A stretch of DNA of 64,000 nucleotides from Clostridium bornimense (lineage in GTDB: Bacteria; Bacillota; Clostridia; Clostridiales; Clostridiaceae), in assembly GCF_000577895.1 (NCBI RefSeq), contig NZ_HG917868.1, positions 1,798,001-1,862,000 of the forward strand. The letters run 5' to 3'. Positions 53,545 through 63,235 of the stretch are shown here, piece by piece. The notes under the pieces were generated by a model. That model saw nothing but the letters and a program-made list of their open reading frames with translations, had not been told where the DNA came from and did no database searches. The first letter of the stretch is position 1, and every line of letters starts with the position of its first letter. Made by a program: the position numbers and the translations under genes.

Positions 53545-54750
53545 TTAAAACTCTTCCCTATCCAAGTTAAATTCCCTATGCAGACAGTTAATAGCTTTTA
53601 TAAGATCACAATCTCTTACAAGGCACCAGATAGTCATATGTGAATCAGCTGTTTGTAACACTTCTACTTCATTATCTGAAAGAATAGCAATTATTTTTGC
53701 CATTACCCCTGGTACTCCTCTCATTCTATTGCCAACGATGGAAATCTTAGAACAGGATTCCACTATAGTATATTCGAGATTTTCATTTTCTAAAATCTCT
53801 TCAATCTTTCTTTGATCTCTCATATCTATAGTAAAAATACTTCTTGCAGGAAAAATATTAATAAGATCTAATGAAATATCATTTTCAGCTATCTCATTAA
53901 ATAGTTTATCCCAATGTCCTTTACCATCTTCTACTGTTACTTGAATTCTATCTTTCATATGAGTTATTCCAGATATTATTCCTTTTTTGCTTTCATCTAC
54001 AGTAGCTTTTATTACTGTTCCTTTGCAATCTACAAGAGTATTCTTTATTATAAGAGGTATTCCTGCTTTCATAGCTACTTCTACCGCTCTAGGATGTATA
54101 ACTTTAGCCCCTTGTTCAGCTAATTGAAACACCTCATTATATGAAATTTCATCTATTAAAGATGCTTTTTTAACAATTCTAGGATCTGCAGTCATTATTC
54201 CATCAACATCTGTATATATTTCTACTTTCTCCGCCTTTAGTGCCGCCCCTATTATTGCCGCTGAAGTATCACTTCCACCTCTACCTAAAGTTGTAAAATA
54301 ACCTTTCTCTGTTACCCCTTGGAATCCAGCGATTACAGGGACTTTTCCTTTTTCTAATTGTTCTAAAATAAGTTTAGTATCTACTTCTAAAACTCTACTA
54401 TCACTAAATTTATCAGTAGTTAATACGCCTGCTTGTCCTCCTGTTAATGGAATAGCATCTATCCCCTCTTCTAACAAGTCATTACTCATTACTACTGTAG
54501 ATATTATTTCACCTGTACACATTAATAAATCTGTAGCTAATTTATTTTCTTCTTTAAATTCTTCAGTAACTAATGATAATAAAGTATCTGTAGCATAAGG
54601 TTCACCTTTTCTCCCCATTGCAGAAACTACTACTACTGGTAAAAATCCTTCTTTTATAGCTTCTCTAATATTTTTTATAACACTCTTTCGTCTATCTTTC
54701 GTGGAAACAGATGTACCACCAAACTTCTGTACAACAATTTTCATATTCAT
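53545..54750 (-). CDS. lysC: Aspartate kinase
   Basis: 401 residues. The amino-acid-kinase core begins VVQKFGGTSVSTKDRR, with VVVVSAMGRKG, GGQAGVLTTD and FTTLGRGGSDTSA; the C-terminal third has two ACT domains (SKISIVGNRMRGVPGVMAKI) for allosteric feedback by lysine and/or threonine. First step of the aspartate-family pathway. GAGG precedes the first ATG by 5 nt. No lysine riboswitch was seen in the 110-bp leader. Which isozyme (I, II or III type) is not determined. Confidence 0.93.
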   Translation of the reverse strand: MNMKIVVQKFGGTSVSTKDRRKSVIKNIREAIKEGFLPVVVVSAMGRKGEPYATDTLLSLVTEEFKEENKLATDLLMCTGEIISTVVMSNDLLEEGIDAIPLTGGQAGVLTTDKFSDSRVLEVDTKLILEQLEKGKVPVIAGFQGVTEKGYFTTLGRGGSDTSAAIIGAALKAEKVEIYTDVDGIMTADPRIVKKASLIDEISYNEVFQLAEQGAKVIHPRAVEVAMKAGIPLIIKNTLVDCKGTVIKATVDESKKGIISGITHMKDRIQVTVEDGKGHWDKLFNEIAENDISLDLINIFPARSIFTIDMRDQRKIEEILENENLEYTIVESCSKISIVGNRMRGVPGVMAKIIAILSDNEVEVLQTADSHMTIWCLVRDCDLIKAINCLHREFNLDREEF

Positions 54751-54827
54751 GTCATCCTCTTCTATATCGAAATTACTTTATAATTGTATAATATGATATT
54801 ACACGAAATTACTATACTTTTCTATAC

Positions 54828-54856
54828 AAAAAAATAAAAAGGCTTTCGCCCTTTTA
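54828..54856 (-). terminator. Rho-independent terminator of pnp
   Basis: Minus strand AAAAGGGC GAAA GCCTTTTT forms a stem capped by a GAAA tetraloop, followed by ATTTTTTTG. Confidence 0.9.
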
Positions 54857-54859
54857 CTA

Positions 54860-56974
54860 CTAATTATCATCTTGATTCTTTTCATTATCTGAATCTGAAA
54901 GTGCATCTTTTCTTGAAAGATTTATTCTTCCTTGACTATCTATTTCTGTTACTTTAACTAATATTTCATCATCTACAGAAACAACATCTTCTACCTTATT
55001 TACTCTATTTACGTCTAACTTAGAAATATGCACTAATCCTTCTTTTCCAGGTAATATCTCTACAAAAGCACCAAAAGTAGTGATTTTTATAACTTTACCT
55101 AAGTATATTTCACCAACTTCTACATCCCTAGTTAAGTCATCAATCATCTTATAGGCTTTATTAGCTCCTTCTGCTTCCGGTGAAGTAATAAATACCTTTC
55201 CATCTTCTTTAATATCTATTTTTACACCAGTATCTGCAATAATTTTATTGATAACTTTTCCACCAGGCCCTATTACATCTCTTATTTTTTCAGGATCTAT
55301 ATTCATAGTAAGCGTTCTAGGTGCATACTCTGAAAGTTCTTTACGTGGTTCTGGTATACATTCTTTAATTTTATCTAATATAAACAGTCTAGCTTTTCTT
55401 GCATCAGTAATAGCTGTTCTTATTACATATGGTGATAATCCAGCAATCTTAGTATCAACTTGAATTGATGTAATACCTTTTTCAGTACCAGCAACTTTAA
55501 AATCCATATCTCCAAAGAAATCTTCAATACCTTGAATATCAGTTAAAACTTCTTCCTCTGTTAAATCTTCATTTGTAATAAGCCCCATTGCAATTCCCGC
55601 TGCAGGTCTCTTAATAGGAACTCCAGCATCCAATAATGCTAATGTACTACCACAAACTGAAGCTTGAGAAGTTGATCCATTTGAACTTAATACTTCTGAA
55701 ACTAATCTTATAGTATATGGGAATTCTTCTTCACTAGGTATTAATGGTGCTAATGCTTTTTCCGCTAATGCTCCATGACCTATTTCTCTTCTTCCTGATC
55801 CTCTAAGTGGTCTAACTTCACCAACTGAATATGCAGGGAAATTATAATGATGCATATATCTCTTAGATTCTTCTTCACCAAGTCCATCAATAACTTGAAC
55901 ATCTCCAATAGCACCTAATGTTGCCACTGTCATAACTTGAGTTAATCCTCTATTAAATAATCCTGTTCCATGAGTTCTAGGTAGTAATCCTACTTCACAA
56001 GAAATTTTTCTTATTTCATCAAAATTTCTTCCATCTGGTCTTCTTTTATCTACAAGCATCATATGACGTACTATTTTCTTTTGAGTGTTATAAACTACTT
56101 CCCCAATATCAGCTATATTATCTGGATATTTTTCATTAAACTCTTCAGCTATTTTAGCTTTAACTTCCTCTAGCTTAGCATTTCTTTCATCTCTATCTGT
56201 TATGTACATTGCTTCTTTAAGCATATCAAAAGAAAAATCTACTACTTCTTTTTCAAGATTTTCTTCAACTTTATACAGCTTTGGAACATCTTTTTCTTTT
56301 CCAAACTTTTGCATAGCTTCTTCTTGGAAATCAATTATTTTTTGTGCTTCTTTAAATCCATAATCGATAGCGCTGATCATAGTTTCCTCATCAATTTCAT
56401 CTCCGCCAGCTTCTATCATCATAACTCTCTCTCTAGTAGCGCATACTGTTAAATCAAGAATACTTTCTTTTCTTTCTTCAGCATTAGGATTTAAAATAAA
56501 TTTTCCATCTATTAACCCTACTGATACTGTACCTACTGGTGTAGTAAAAGGTATGCTTGATAAACATAATGTAAGTGAAGCAGCATTCATTGCTAATATG
56601 TTAGGTGCATTATCTTGTTCTACTGATAAAACTGTACATACCACTTGAACATCATTTCTATATCCTTTTGGAAATAATGGTCTTATAGGTCTATCAATAG
56701 CTCTAGCATTTAATATAGATCTTTCTGAAGGTCTTCCTTCTCTTTTTATAAATCCACCCGGTATCTTACCTACTGAATAAAATCTTTCTTCATATTCTAT
56801 AGATAATGGGAAAAAGTCGATTCCGTCTCTTGGTTCCTCTGATGCATTAGCATTTACCATAATCACAGTGTCACCGTAACTAACCATTGTTGCAGCATTA
56901 GAAAGCATACCAATTTTTCCAAATTCAACTTTCATCTTTCTTCCTGCGATTTCAGTTTCTAATATGTGATTCAT
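54860..56974 (-). CDS. pnp: Polynucleotide phosphorylase
   Basis: 704 residues. Two RNase PH domains (the active one with [21 protein letters not shown]) are followed by a KH domain ([14 protein letters not shown]) and an S1 domain ([20 protein letters not shown]) with an acidic tail. It degrades RNA 3' to 5' using phosphate. It is paired with rpsO as in most bacteria, separated by a terminator. Confidence 0.97.
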   Translation of the reverse strand: MNHILETEIAGRKMKVEFGKIGMLSNAATMVSYGDTVIMVNANASEEPRDGIDFFPLSIEYEERFYSVGKIPGGFIKREGRPSERSILNARAIDRPIRPLFPKGYRNDVQVVCTVLSVEQDNAPNILAMNAASLTLCLSSIPFTTPVGTVSVGLIDGKFILNPNAEERKESILDLTVCATRERVMMIEAGGDEIDEETMISAIDYGFKEAQKIIDFQEEAMQKFGKEKDVPKLYKVEENLEKEVVDFSFDMLKEAMYITDRDERNAKLEEVKAKIAEEFNEKYPDNIADIGEVVYNTQKKIVRHMMLVDKRRPDGRNFDEIRKISCEVGLLPRTHGTGLFNRGLTQVMTVATLGAIGDVQVIDGLGEEESKRYMHHYNFPAYSVGEVRPLRGSGRREIGHGALAEKALAPLIPSEEEFPYTIRLVSEVLSSNGSTSQASVCGSTLALLDAGVPIKRPAAGIAMGLITNEDLTEEEVLTDIQGIEDFFGDMDFKVAGTEKGITSIQVDTKIAGLSPYVIRTAITDARKARLFILDKIKECIPEPRKELSEYAPRTLTMNIDPEKIRDVIGPGGKVINKIIADTGVKIDIKEDGKVFITSPEAEGANKAYKMIDDLTRDVEVGEIYLGKVIKITTFGAFVEILPGKEGLVHISKLDVNRVNKVEDVVSVDDEILVKVTEIDSQGRINLSRKDALSDSDNEKNQDDN

Positions 56975-57019
56975 ATTTACCCTCCTTCCAAAGGAACAAT
57001 TTAGTATTTTTTGATATTT

Positions 57020-57050
57020 TTTAAAATAATAGAGCGGATTTCACCGCTCT
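57020..57050 (-). terminator. Rho-independent terminator of rpsO
   Basis: AGAGCGG and CCGCTCT (57031-57037 and 57044-57050) form a perfect GC-rich stem with a 6-nt loop; the minus strand continues ATTATTTTAA. Read-through could feed pnp. Confidence 0.85.
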
Positions 57051-57058
57051 AATTATAA

Positions 57059-57322
57059 TTACTTTCTTAAGTTTAAAGCCTTGATGATAGTTCTATATCT
57101 TTCGATATCAACTTCCATTAAGTAGTTTAATAAACCTCTTCTTTGACCAACCATCTTTAAAAGACCTCTTCTTGAGTGATGATCTTTCTTATGAGTTTTT
57201 AAATGATCATTTAAGTGGTTTATTCTTTCAGTTAATAAAGCTATTTGAACTTCTGGACATCCAGTGTCTCCTTCATGTTTTCCGTAAGCTTTTATTATCT
57301 CTTCTTTTCTTGCTTTATCCAT
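57059..57322 (-). CDS. rpsO: Ribosomal protein uS15
   Basis: 87 residues from the ATG at 57322, after GGAGGTG; an upstream in-frame TTG overlaps that site. [20 protein letters not shown] and [19 protein letters not shown] are the uS15 signature. It binds 16S rRNA helices 20-22 early in small-subunit assembly. It has a strong promoter and a short structured leader. Confidence 0.97.
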   Translation of the reverse strand: MDKARKEEIIKAYGKHEGDTGCPEVQIALLTERINHLNDHLKTHKKDHHSRRGLLKMVGQRRGLLNYLMEVDIERYRTIIKALNLRK

Positions 57323-57400
57323 TGTATAAAACACCTCCAAAATTTATCCCCTTACTCTAAAGGACAACGTCGGTTACTCGTATACCTTCGAATAGGTTCT
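57323..57400 (-). promoter_or_regulatory. rpsO 5' leader, possible uS15 autoregulatory element
   Basis: About 75 nt between the predicted transcription start and the ATG. The minus strand contains ACCT-ATTCGA-AGGT and further pairing potential (CGAGTAACCGACG), with GC content above the local average. rpsO leaders in other bacteria bind uS15. I could not match a known Rfam consensus by eye. Confidence 0.35.
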
Positions 57401-57405
57401 TATTA

Positions 57406-57434
57406 ATTATATCAGAATAAAATATAGTTGTAAA
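57406..57434 (-). promoter_or_regulatory. Sigma-A promoter of rpsO
   Basis: Minus strand TTTACA (57429-57434), 17-bp spacer, TATAAT (57406-57411). Confidence 0.85.
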
Positions 57435-57443
57435 TTATATTTA

Positions 57444-58364
57444 TCAGTATATTACTTCTTTTTCTGCAAATTTATAGTCTAATTTTAATCTCTCTTTTAA
57501 TTCATCTATAGAATTAAATTTCTTTTCACTTCTTATCCTCTTAAAGAAGTATACTGTTATTTTTTCACCATATATATCTCTATCAAAATCGAGAATATGC
57601 GTTTCTACAGTTAAATTATTACCATTTACCGTTGGATTATACCCTATATTAGTTATACCTTTATAAAATTTTTCACATACTTTTACCTTAGTATAATATA
57701 CTCCACCTTTAGGTATAATTTTTTCTTCATTAATAGTTATATTGGCAGTAGGAAACCCTATTGTTCTACCTATTTTCTTTCCTTCAACTACGACACCTTC
57801 AATAGAATACGGTCTTTCTAAATAATTAACAATTTCTTCTACTTCTCCATTATATAGTTTGTTTCGTATTAATGTAGATGATATAACCTCATCATTATAT
57901 GTAACTCCATCTACTACTATAACCTCAAAACCATACTTACTACCTAGTTGCTTTAACAAATTAGTATCACCAATATTCTTATATCCAAATCTATTATTAA
58001 AACCTACTACAATACCTTTCATATCATAATGTTCTATCAATTTTTTTATAAAATCTTCTGGAAGAATTTTCATATAATCTTTATCAAAGGTTGCAAAATT
58101 TACTATGTCGATTCCTAATTCATCTAACATAGAAATTTTACTTTCTAATGTCATAATTTTTTTAGTATCATTTTTTTCTTTAATTATATCCCTAGGATGA
58201 TTCTTAAAAGTATATACCATAGATTTCACATGATACTGATTACTAAGTTTTTTTAGAGTATTTATAATTTTTTTATGTCCTCTATGTATACCATCAAAAC
58301 TACCTAGCGCTATAAATGTAGGTTCTCTAAGATACTGATAAAAGTTATCATACATAACCTTCAT
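57444..58364 (-). CDS. ribF: Bifunctional riboflavin kinase/FAD synthetase RibF
   Basis: 306 residues. The N-terminal nucleotidyltransferase (FIALGSFDGIHRGHKKII, then VVGFNNRFGYKNIG) and the C-terminal flavokinase (GRTIGFPTANITINEEKIIP, GGVYYTKVKV) are both present. It converts riboflavin to FMN then FAD. It is the last gene of the nusA-infB operon, 13 bp after truB. Confidence 0.95.
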   Translation of the reverse strand: MKVMYDNFYQYLREPTFIALGSFDGIHRGHKKIINTLKKLSNQYHVKSMVYTFKNHPRDIIKEKNDTKKIMTLESKISMLDELGIDIVNFATFDKDYMKILPEDFIKKLIEHYDMKGIVVGFNNRFGYKNIGDTNLLKQLGSKYGFEVIVVDGVTYNDEVISSTLIRNKLYNGEVEEIVNYLERPYSIEGVVVEGKKIGRTIGFPTANITINEEKIIPKGGVYYTKVKVCEKFYKGITNIGYNPTVNGNNLTVETHILDFDRDIYGEKITVYFFKRIRSEKKFNSIDELKERLKLDYKFAEKEVIY

Positions 58365-58377
58365 ATTATAACCCCCT

Positions 58378-59247
58378 TTAGAGAAAAAGTTTCTCTATCT
58401 TGAATCCTATTGAATCCTTTAATCCTAACCCTATAAATAAATCTTCTACATAGACTCTATATAATATTCCTTCTTTTACATTTCCGATTAATCTTGGATT
58501 TCCTATCTTAACTCCATTAACAAGAAGCTTCTTAGCTTCCTTGGTGAATCTTTTTTCAGGATATTTCTTCAGTGAATCCTCTATTGATATGATTTTATCT
58601 TCAATTGAATTTTCAATTTCTCCAAGAGTATATGAATTAGAAATATTAAAAGCTTCTCCACTTTCAACTCTTTCTAAACTTGTCATTATAGCTCCTGTTC
58701 CTAAACCTTCTCCTATATCATCGATTAATGTTCTAATATATGTTCCTTTTGAACATTTAACTTTAAATCTAACATATGGGATTTCAATACTTTCTATATC
58801 AATATTATATATAGTAATAGTTCTCCCATCTCTATGAACTTCTTTTCCTTCTCTTGCTAATTCATAAAGTCTTTTTCCATTTACTTTGAGAGCAGAATAC
58901 ATTGGTGGAACTTGAACTATTTCTCCTATAAATTTTTCAAATTCTTTTCTTATTTGCTCTTCATTGCAACTTACAGGTTTCTCAGATAAAATCTTTCCTT
59001 CACTATCTAGAGTATCACTTTTTAATCCTAACTTCATTTCAGCTCTATAAACTTTATAATCACCCATTATATAATCTACTAATTTAGTTGCTTTACCAAT
59101 ACAAATAGGAAGTACTCCTGTTGCCATTGGATCTAATGTTCCAGTATGCCCAACCTTACCTGTTGCAGCTATTTTCTTTATTTTTCTTACTACATCAAAC
59201 GAAGTCATTCCTGACTCTTTATATACATTTATTACACCGTTTATCAT
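58378..59247 (-). CDS. truB: tRNA pseudouridine-55 synthase TruB
   Basis: 289 residues. KVGHTGTLDPMATGVLPICI contains the catalytic Asp; the YKVYRAEMKLGLKSDTLDSE and CSKGTYIRTLIDDIGEGLG segments match TruB. A PUA-like C-terminus follows. It makes pseudouridine in the T-loop of tRNAs. Its start overlaps the nrnA stop (ATGA). Confidence 0.96.
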   Translation of the reverse strand: MINGVINVYKESGMTSFDVVRKIKKIAATGKVGHTGTLDPMATGVLPICIGKATKLVDYIMGDYKVYRAEMKLGLKSDTLDSEGKILSEKPVSCNEEQIRKEFEKFIGEIVQVPPMYSALKVNGKRLYELAREGKEVHRDGRTITIYNIDIESIEIPYVRFKVKCSKGTYIRTLIDDIGEGLGTGAIMTSLERVESGEAFNISNSYTLGEIENSIEDKIISIEDSLKKYPEKRFTKEAKKLLVNGVKIGNPRLIGNVKEGILYRVYVEDLFIGLGLKDSIGFKIEKLFL

Positions 59248-60200
59248 ATCTTTAACTCTTTTTCTATAATCTTTAGTAACAGTTCTTCAGATTCATCTAT
59301 AGATTTCATTATTCTTGCCCCTGATGCTCTTACATGTCCGCCACCGCCAAAATTTTCTGCAACTTTTCTAACATCTACTATATTCTTTGATCTAAGGGAT
59401 ACTTTTGTTCCTTCTTCTCCTTCTTTAAGAAGAATCATTACATCTACTGACCCTATCTTCATTCCAATATTAACAATATCTGATGTATCTTTATCTTCGA
59501 TAGCAAAGTCTTCAAAATCTTTATCTGTTATTTTTATAATTCCGACTTTTCCATCTAAAGTTAATTTTAATGATTCTATAGCCCTGCCCATAAATTTAAC
59601 TCTATTAAATTCTTTATTATCAAATATTTGTCTATGGATTTCTGAAAAATCTATACCTGTATCTAATAATTTTCCTGCTATATTATGAGTACGACTAGTA
59701 GTATTGGAATGTCTAAAAGAACCAGTATCAGTAAGAAGTGATGTATACATACATTTCGCCATATCTTTAGTTACTTCTATATTCATAGCTTCAAGAATCA
59801 TAAATACTATCTCCCCCATACTAGAAGATTTAGTATCTACGTAATTTAAGTCACCATATAAATCATTTGACATATGATGATCTATGTTAATTAAAGTATA
59901 ATTTCTTTCACTTAATTTTGAATTTGTATTTACTCTTTCTAAATTGCCACAATCTAAAACTATTAAAATATCAGTACCATCTTTAACAACATCACAAGTG
60001 CTAGTTATCTCATCAGAATATGGTAGAAATTTAAATGTTTTTGGCATATCTTCTTTACATACTATATATACTTCTTTCCCAAGAGTTCTTAACCCTTGTA
60101 AAAAAGCCAGTGATGACCCTAATGAGTCACCATCTGGAGATGTGTGAAAGCTCAAAGCAATTTTTGAGCTTTCATTTATTTTTTCTATGATTTTATTCAT
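59244..60200 (-). CDS. nrnA: DHH phosphoesterase NrnA (nanoRNase/pAp phosphatase)
   Basis: 318 residues. DHH motifs are SFHTSPDGDSLGSSLAF, LDCGN, INIDHHMSND, and the DHHA1 ending FGGGGHVRASGA. NrnA degrades short oligoribonucleotides and pAp. It lies between rbfA (8-bp overlap) and truB. Confidence 0.93.
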   Translation of the reverse strand: MNKIIEKINESSKIALSFHTSPDGDSLGSSLAFLQGLRTLGKEVYIVCKEDMPKTFKFLPYSDEITSTCDVVKDGTDILIVLDCGNLERVNTNSKLSERNYTLINIDHHMSNDLYGDLNYVDTKSSSMGEIVFMILEAMNIEVTKDMAKCMYTSLLTDTGSFRHSNTTSRTHNIAGKLLDTGIDFSEIHRQIFDNKEFNRVKFMGRAIESLKLTLDGKVGIIKITDKDFEDFAIEDKDTSDIVNIGMKIGSVDVMILLKEGEEGTKVSLRSKNIVDVRKVAENFGGGGHVRASGARIMKSIDESEELLLKIIEKELKI

Positions 60201-60555
60201 GATTTTCTTTCTCCTTTATTTTTGAAAGTAACGAATCAATATGCAGTGCTCTATTAATTGAGTTATCTAATTCAAAAATAAGTTCCGGAGTATTTCTAAG
60301 TTTAACTGCTGAGCTTACTTCTTTTCTTATAAATCCAGCAGATTTTTTTATAACTTTTAATGCTTCAATTGTCTTTTCTTCTGACCCAAAAATAGATACG
60401 AAAACTTTCGCATACTTAAGATCCTTAGTCACTTCAACTGCAGTAACTGATATCATTACATCTTTAAGTCTTGGGTCCCACATTTTATTCATTATAATAT
60501 TAGAAATTTCTTTTTTTATCTCTTCGTTGATTCTTCCACCTCTATAATTTGCCAT
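60193..60555 (-). CDS. rbfA: Ribosome-binding factor A
   Basis: About 120 residues from the ATG at 60555; an ATG two codons earlier sits on AGGAGG. NYRGGRINEEIKKEISNII, DPRLKDVMISVTAVEVTKDL and RKEVSSAVKLRNTPELIF are the RbfA signature. It helps mature the 30S subunit (16S 5' region). Confidence 0.96.
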   Translation of the reverse strand: MANYRGGRINEEIKKEISNIIMNKMWDPRLKDVMISVTAVEVTKDLKYAKVFVSIFGSEEKTIEALKVIKKSAGFIRKEVSSAVKLRNTPELIFELDNSINRALHIDSLLSKIKEKENHE

Positions 60556-60566
60556 TTCCATTCCTC

Positions 60567-62633
60567 CTATAGTGAAGAAGGTTTTATTTCTTCCATTGTA
60601 TAGGCTTCAATAATATCTCCTTCTTTTATATCATTGAACTTTTCTATAGTTAATCCGCACTCATAGTTTTGTGCAACTTCTTTAGCATCATCTTTAAATC
60701 TCTTAAGTGATGATAAAGCTCCATCAAAGATTACTATTCCATCTCTTACTACTCTTACAGATTCATTTCTAACAACCTTACCACTAGTTACATAACATCC
60801 AGCTACAGTTCCCACTGAAGATATTTTATATGTCTGTCTTACTTCTGCAGTTCCAAGAACTACTTCTTTGTATTCAGGCTCTAACATACCAATCATAGCT
60901 GCTTTAACATCATCAATAGCATCATAAATAATTCTGTATGTTTCCATATCAACTTTTTCTTTTTCAGCTATTGCAACAGCATTGCTATCTGGTCTTACAT
61001 TAAATCCTATTATTATTGCATTTGATGCAGCTGCTAATGTTACATCTGTTTCACTTATAGCACCAACTGCACCGTGAATAACTCTTACCTTAACAGCATC
61101 AGTAGATAACTTCTCTAAAGATTGACTAAGTGCTTGAACTGATCCTTGTACATCAGCTTTAACAATAATTGATAATTCCTTAACTTTACCTTCTTGAATT
61201 TGGCTGTATAAATCTTCAAGAGATACTTTATTAGTATTTAGGTAAGCACTCTTAGCTGCTTCTTTTCTTTCTTCAGCCATATTTCTAGCAGTCTTCTCAT
61301 CTTTAACTACTTCAAATTTATCCCCTGATACTGGAACTTCTGAAAGACCTAAAATTTCAACTGGTACTGAAGGACCTGCTTCTTTAACATTTTTACCCTT
61401 ATGATCAAACATTGCTCTTATTCTACCATAAGTATTTCCTACTAAAATTGAATCTCCAACATGTAATGTACCATTTTGAACTAGTAATGATGCTACTGCA
61501 CCTCTTCCTTTATCCAACTTAGCTTCTATTACTGTACCTTTTGCTTCTCTATTAGGATTAGCTTTTGCTTCTAACATTTCAGAAGTTAAAAGAATCATTT
61601 CAAGTAAGTCATCTAGCCCTTGTCTTGTTTTAGCTGATACTGGTACTGATGCAACATCTCCACCCCAATCTTCTACTAAAACACCTTCTTCTGCTAATTC
61701 TTGTTTTACTCTATCAATATTAGCACCTGGTTTATCAATCTTATTAATAGCTACTACTATTGGAACATTTGCAGCCTTACAGTGATTTATAGCTTCTTTT
61801 GTTTGTGGCATTATACCATCATCTGCTGCAACAACAAGTACTACTATATCTGTAACTTGTGCTCCTCTAGCTCTCATAGCAGTAAATGCTTCATGTCCTG
61901 GTGTATCAAGGAATGTAACCATTTCCCCATTAACTTCTGCCATATATGCACCAATATGTTGAGTTATTCCACCAGCTTCTCCTTCTGTTACTTTAGCACT
62001 TCTTATAGCATCTAAAAGAGATGTTTTACCATGGTCAACGTGACCCATTACAGTAACTACTGGAGGTCTCTTAACAAGATCTGCTTCATCTTCCTCATCC
62101 ATAGTATCTTTTTCTATTACTTTTTCTTCTTTTCTAACTACTAAAACAGTTAATCTATCTGCTAGCTTTTCTGCTAATTTTTCTACAGTTGCAATATCAA
62201 TCTCTGCATTTATAGCAGCCATAACTCCCATAAACATAAGTTCTTTTATTACTTCTATAGATGGCATCTTTAACATTTCTGATAATTCTTTTACTGTAAT
62301 AGTATCTTCCATCTCTATTACAACTTCACCACTACTATTTTCTTGTTCATCTGATACAGATTCTTCTCTATTTTTGTTTTTATTTCTGTTCTTTTTAACT
62401 TTTATAGAATCGTTTAGCATTTCTTCATATTCATCAACTAAACTTTCCCTTTTTTCTTTCTCTTTATTTTTTTCTTCTTCAATTAAATCCTTTATAAGTT
62501 CTGCTTCTTCATCTTCAATAGCACTCATATGATTTTTAACTTCAATACCAAACTCACTGGCTAATAATTCTATCAGTTCTTTACTTTGAACATTTAATTC
62601 TTTTGCTAATTCATATATTCTTACTTTTGACAA
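60567..62633 (-). CDS. infB: Translation initiation factor IF-2
   Basis: 688 residues: N-terminal IF2_N domain ([20 protein letters not shown]), a charged linker, a second IF2_N ([20 protein letters not shown]), the G domain ([42 protein letters not shown]) and C1/C2 beta-barrel domains. It brings initiator tRNA to the 30S subunit. Shorter N-terminus than in enterobacteria, as usual for clostridia. Confidence 0.98.
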   Translation of the reverse strand: MSKVRIYELAKELNVQSKELIELLASEFGIEVKNHMSAIEDEEAELIKDLIEEEKNKEKEKRESLVDEYEEMLNDSIKVKKNRNKNKNREESVSDEQENSSGEVVIEMEDTITVKELSEMLKMPSIEVIKELMFMGVMAAINAEIDIATVEKLAEKLADRLTVLVVRKEEKVIEKDTMDEEDEADLVKRPPVVTVMGHVDHGKTSLLDAIRSAKVTEGEAGGITQHIGAYMAEVNGEMVTFLDTPGHEAFTAMRARGAQVTDIVVLVVAADDGIMPQTKEAINHCKAANVPIVVAINKIDKPGANIDRVKQELAEEGVLVEDWGGDVASVPVSAKTRQGLDDLLEMILLTSEMLEAKANPNREAKGTVIEAKLDKGRGAVASLLVQNGTLHVGDSILVGNTYGRIRAMFDHKGKNVKEAGPSVPVEILGLSEVPVSGDKFEVVKDEKTARNMAEERKEAAKSAYLNTNKVSLEDLYSQIQEGKVKELSIIVKADVQGSVQALSQSLEKLSTDAVKVRVIHGAVGAISETDVTLAAASNAIIIGFNVRPDSNAVAIAEKEKVDMETYRIIYDAIDDVKAAMIGMLEPEYKEVVLGTAEVRQTYKISSVGTVAGCYVTSGKVVRNESVRVVRDGIVIFDGALSSLKRFKDDAKEVAQNYECGLTIEKFNDIKEGDIIEAYTMEEIKPSSL

Positions 62634-62648
62634 TAAGATACACCTCCA

Positions 62649-62960
62649 TTAATTACTTTCTTCTATATTCAGTTCTAAAAGTCTATCGCCTATCTTCTTG
62701 TCTAAGATACCTATAATATTTATTTCTTCTCTTCCTAAAATAGCTCCTAGCTCTTCTTTGCTATAATCTTCGATAATAGGCACTTTAAATTTTTCACAAT
62801 ATACCTTGAACTTTTTCTTTGTATTATCTGATGATTCTTTAGACATAATTACTAAAGATAATTTCTTTAGTTTAATAAATTCCTCTGTCTTATTATATCC
62901 TTCACATACATTTCCTGATCTCTTTGCTATACCAAGAAATTGTATAAATTTATTCTGCAT
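62649..62960 (-). CDS. rplGA: L7Ae/L30e-like RNA-binding protein (YlxQ)
   Basis: 103 residues. FLGIAKRSGNVCEGYNKTEE and the C-terminal VPIIEDYSKEELGAILGRE match the YlxQ group of the L7Ae family, which binds kink-turn RNA. It overlaps rnpM by 11 bp and precedes infB by 15 bp. Confidence 0.88.
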   Translation of the reverse strand: MQNKFIQFLGIAKRSGNVCEGYNKTEEFIKLKKLSLVIMSKESSDNTKKKFKVYCEKFKVPIIEDYSKEELGAILGREEINIIGILDKKIGDRLLELNIEESN

Positions 62961-63219
62961 CGATTATCTCCTTCTTTAATGCCTCATATATATCATCTGT
63001 AAATTTAGTTTCTAGATTTCTCTCTAATCTTTTAGACTTAATAGCCTTCTCAAGACACTCTGCATCATTGCATATATATGCCCCTCTTCCTGGTTTTTTA
63101 CCAACTAAATCTATAGAAACTTCACCTTCTTTATTTCTTACTACTCTAATAAGTTCTTTTTTAGGTTTCATTTCCATACAACCAGTGCACATTCTTTTAG
63201 GTATTTTTTTAACTTTCAT
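62950..63219 (-). CDS. rnpM: RNase P modulator RnpM (YlxR)
   Basis: 89 residues. KRMCTGCMEMKPKKELIRVV and GRGAYICNDAECLEKAIK are the DUF448 signature, with two Cys pairs that suggest a metal-stabilised loop. YlxR-family proteins have been linked to RNase P modulation. Located between nusA and ylxQ as in most Firmicutes. Confidence 0.92.
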   Translation of the reverse strand: MKVKKIPKRMCTGCMEMKPKKELIRVVRNKEGEVSIDLVGKKPGRGAYICNDAECLEKAIKSKRLERNLETKFTDDIYEALKKEIIDAE

Positions 63220-63235
63220 AAAAATCCACCTACTT

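Noticed and set aside
54751-54825. Lysine riboswitch upstream of aspartate kinase
   Set aside because: The leader is only about 75 bp beyond the pnp terminator and shows none of the long conserved L-box helices.
61701-62015. Plus-strand frame of 104 codons opposite infB
   Set aside because: Cys/Tyr/Ser-rich low-complexity antisense of the IF-2 G domain; no signals.
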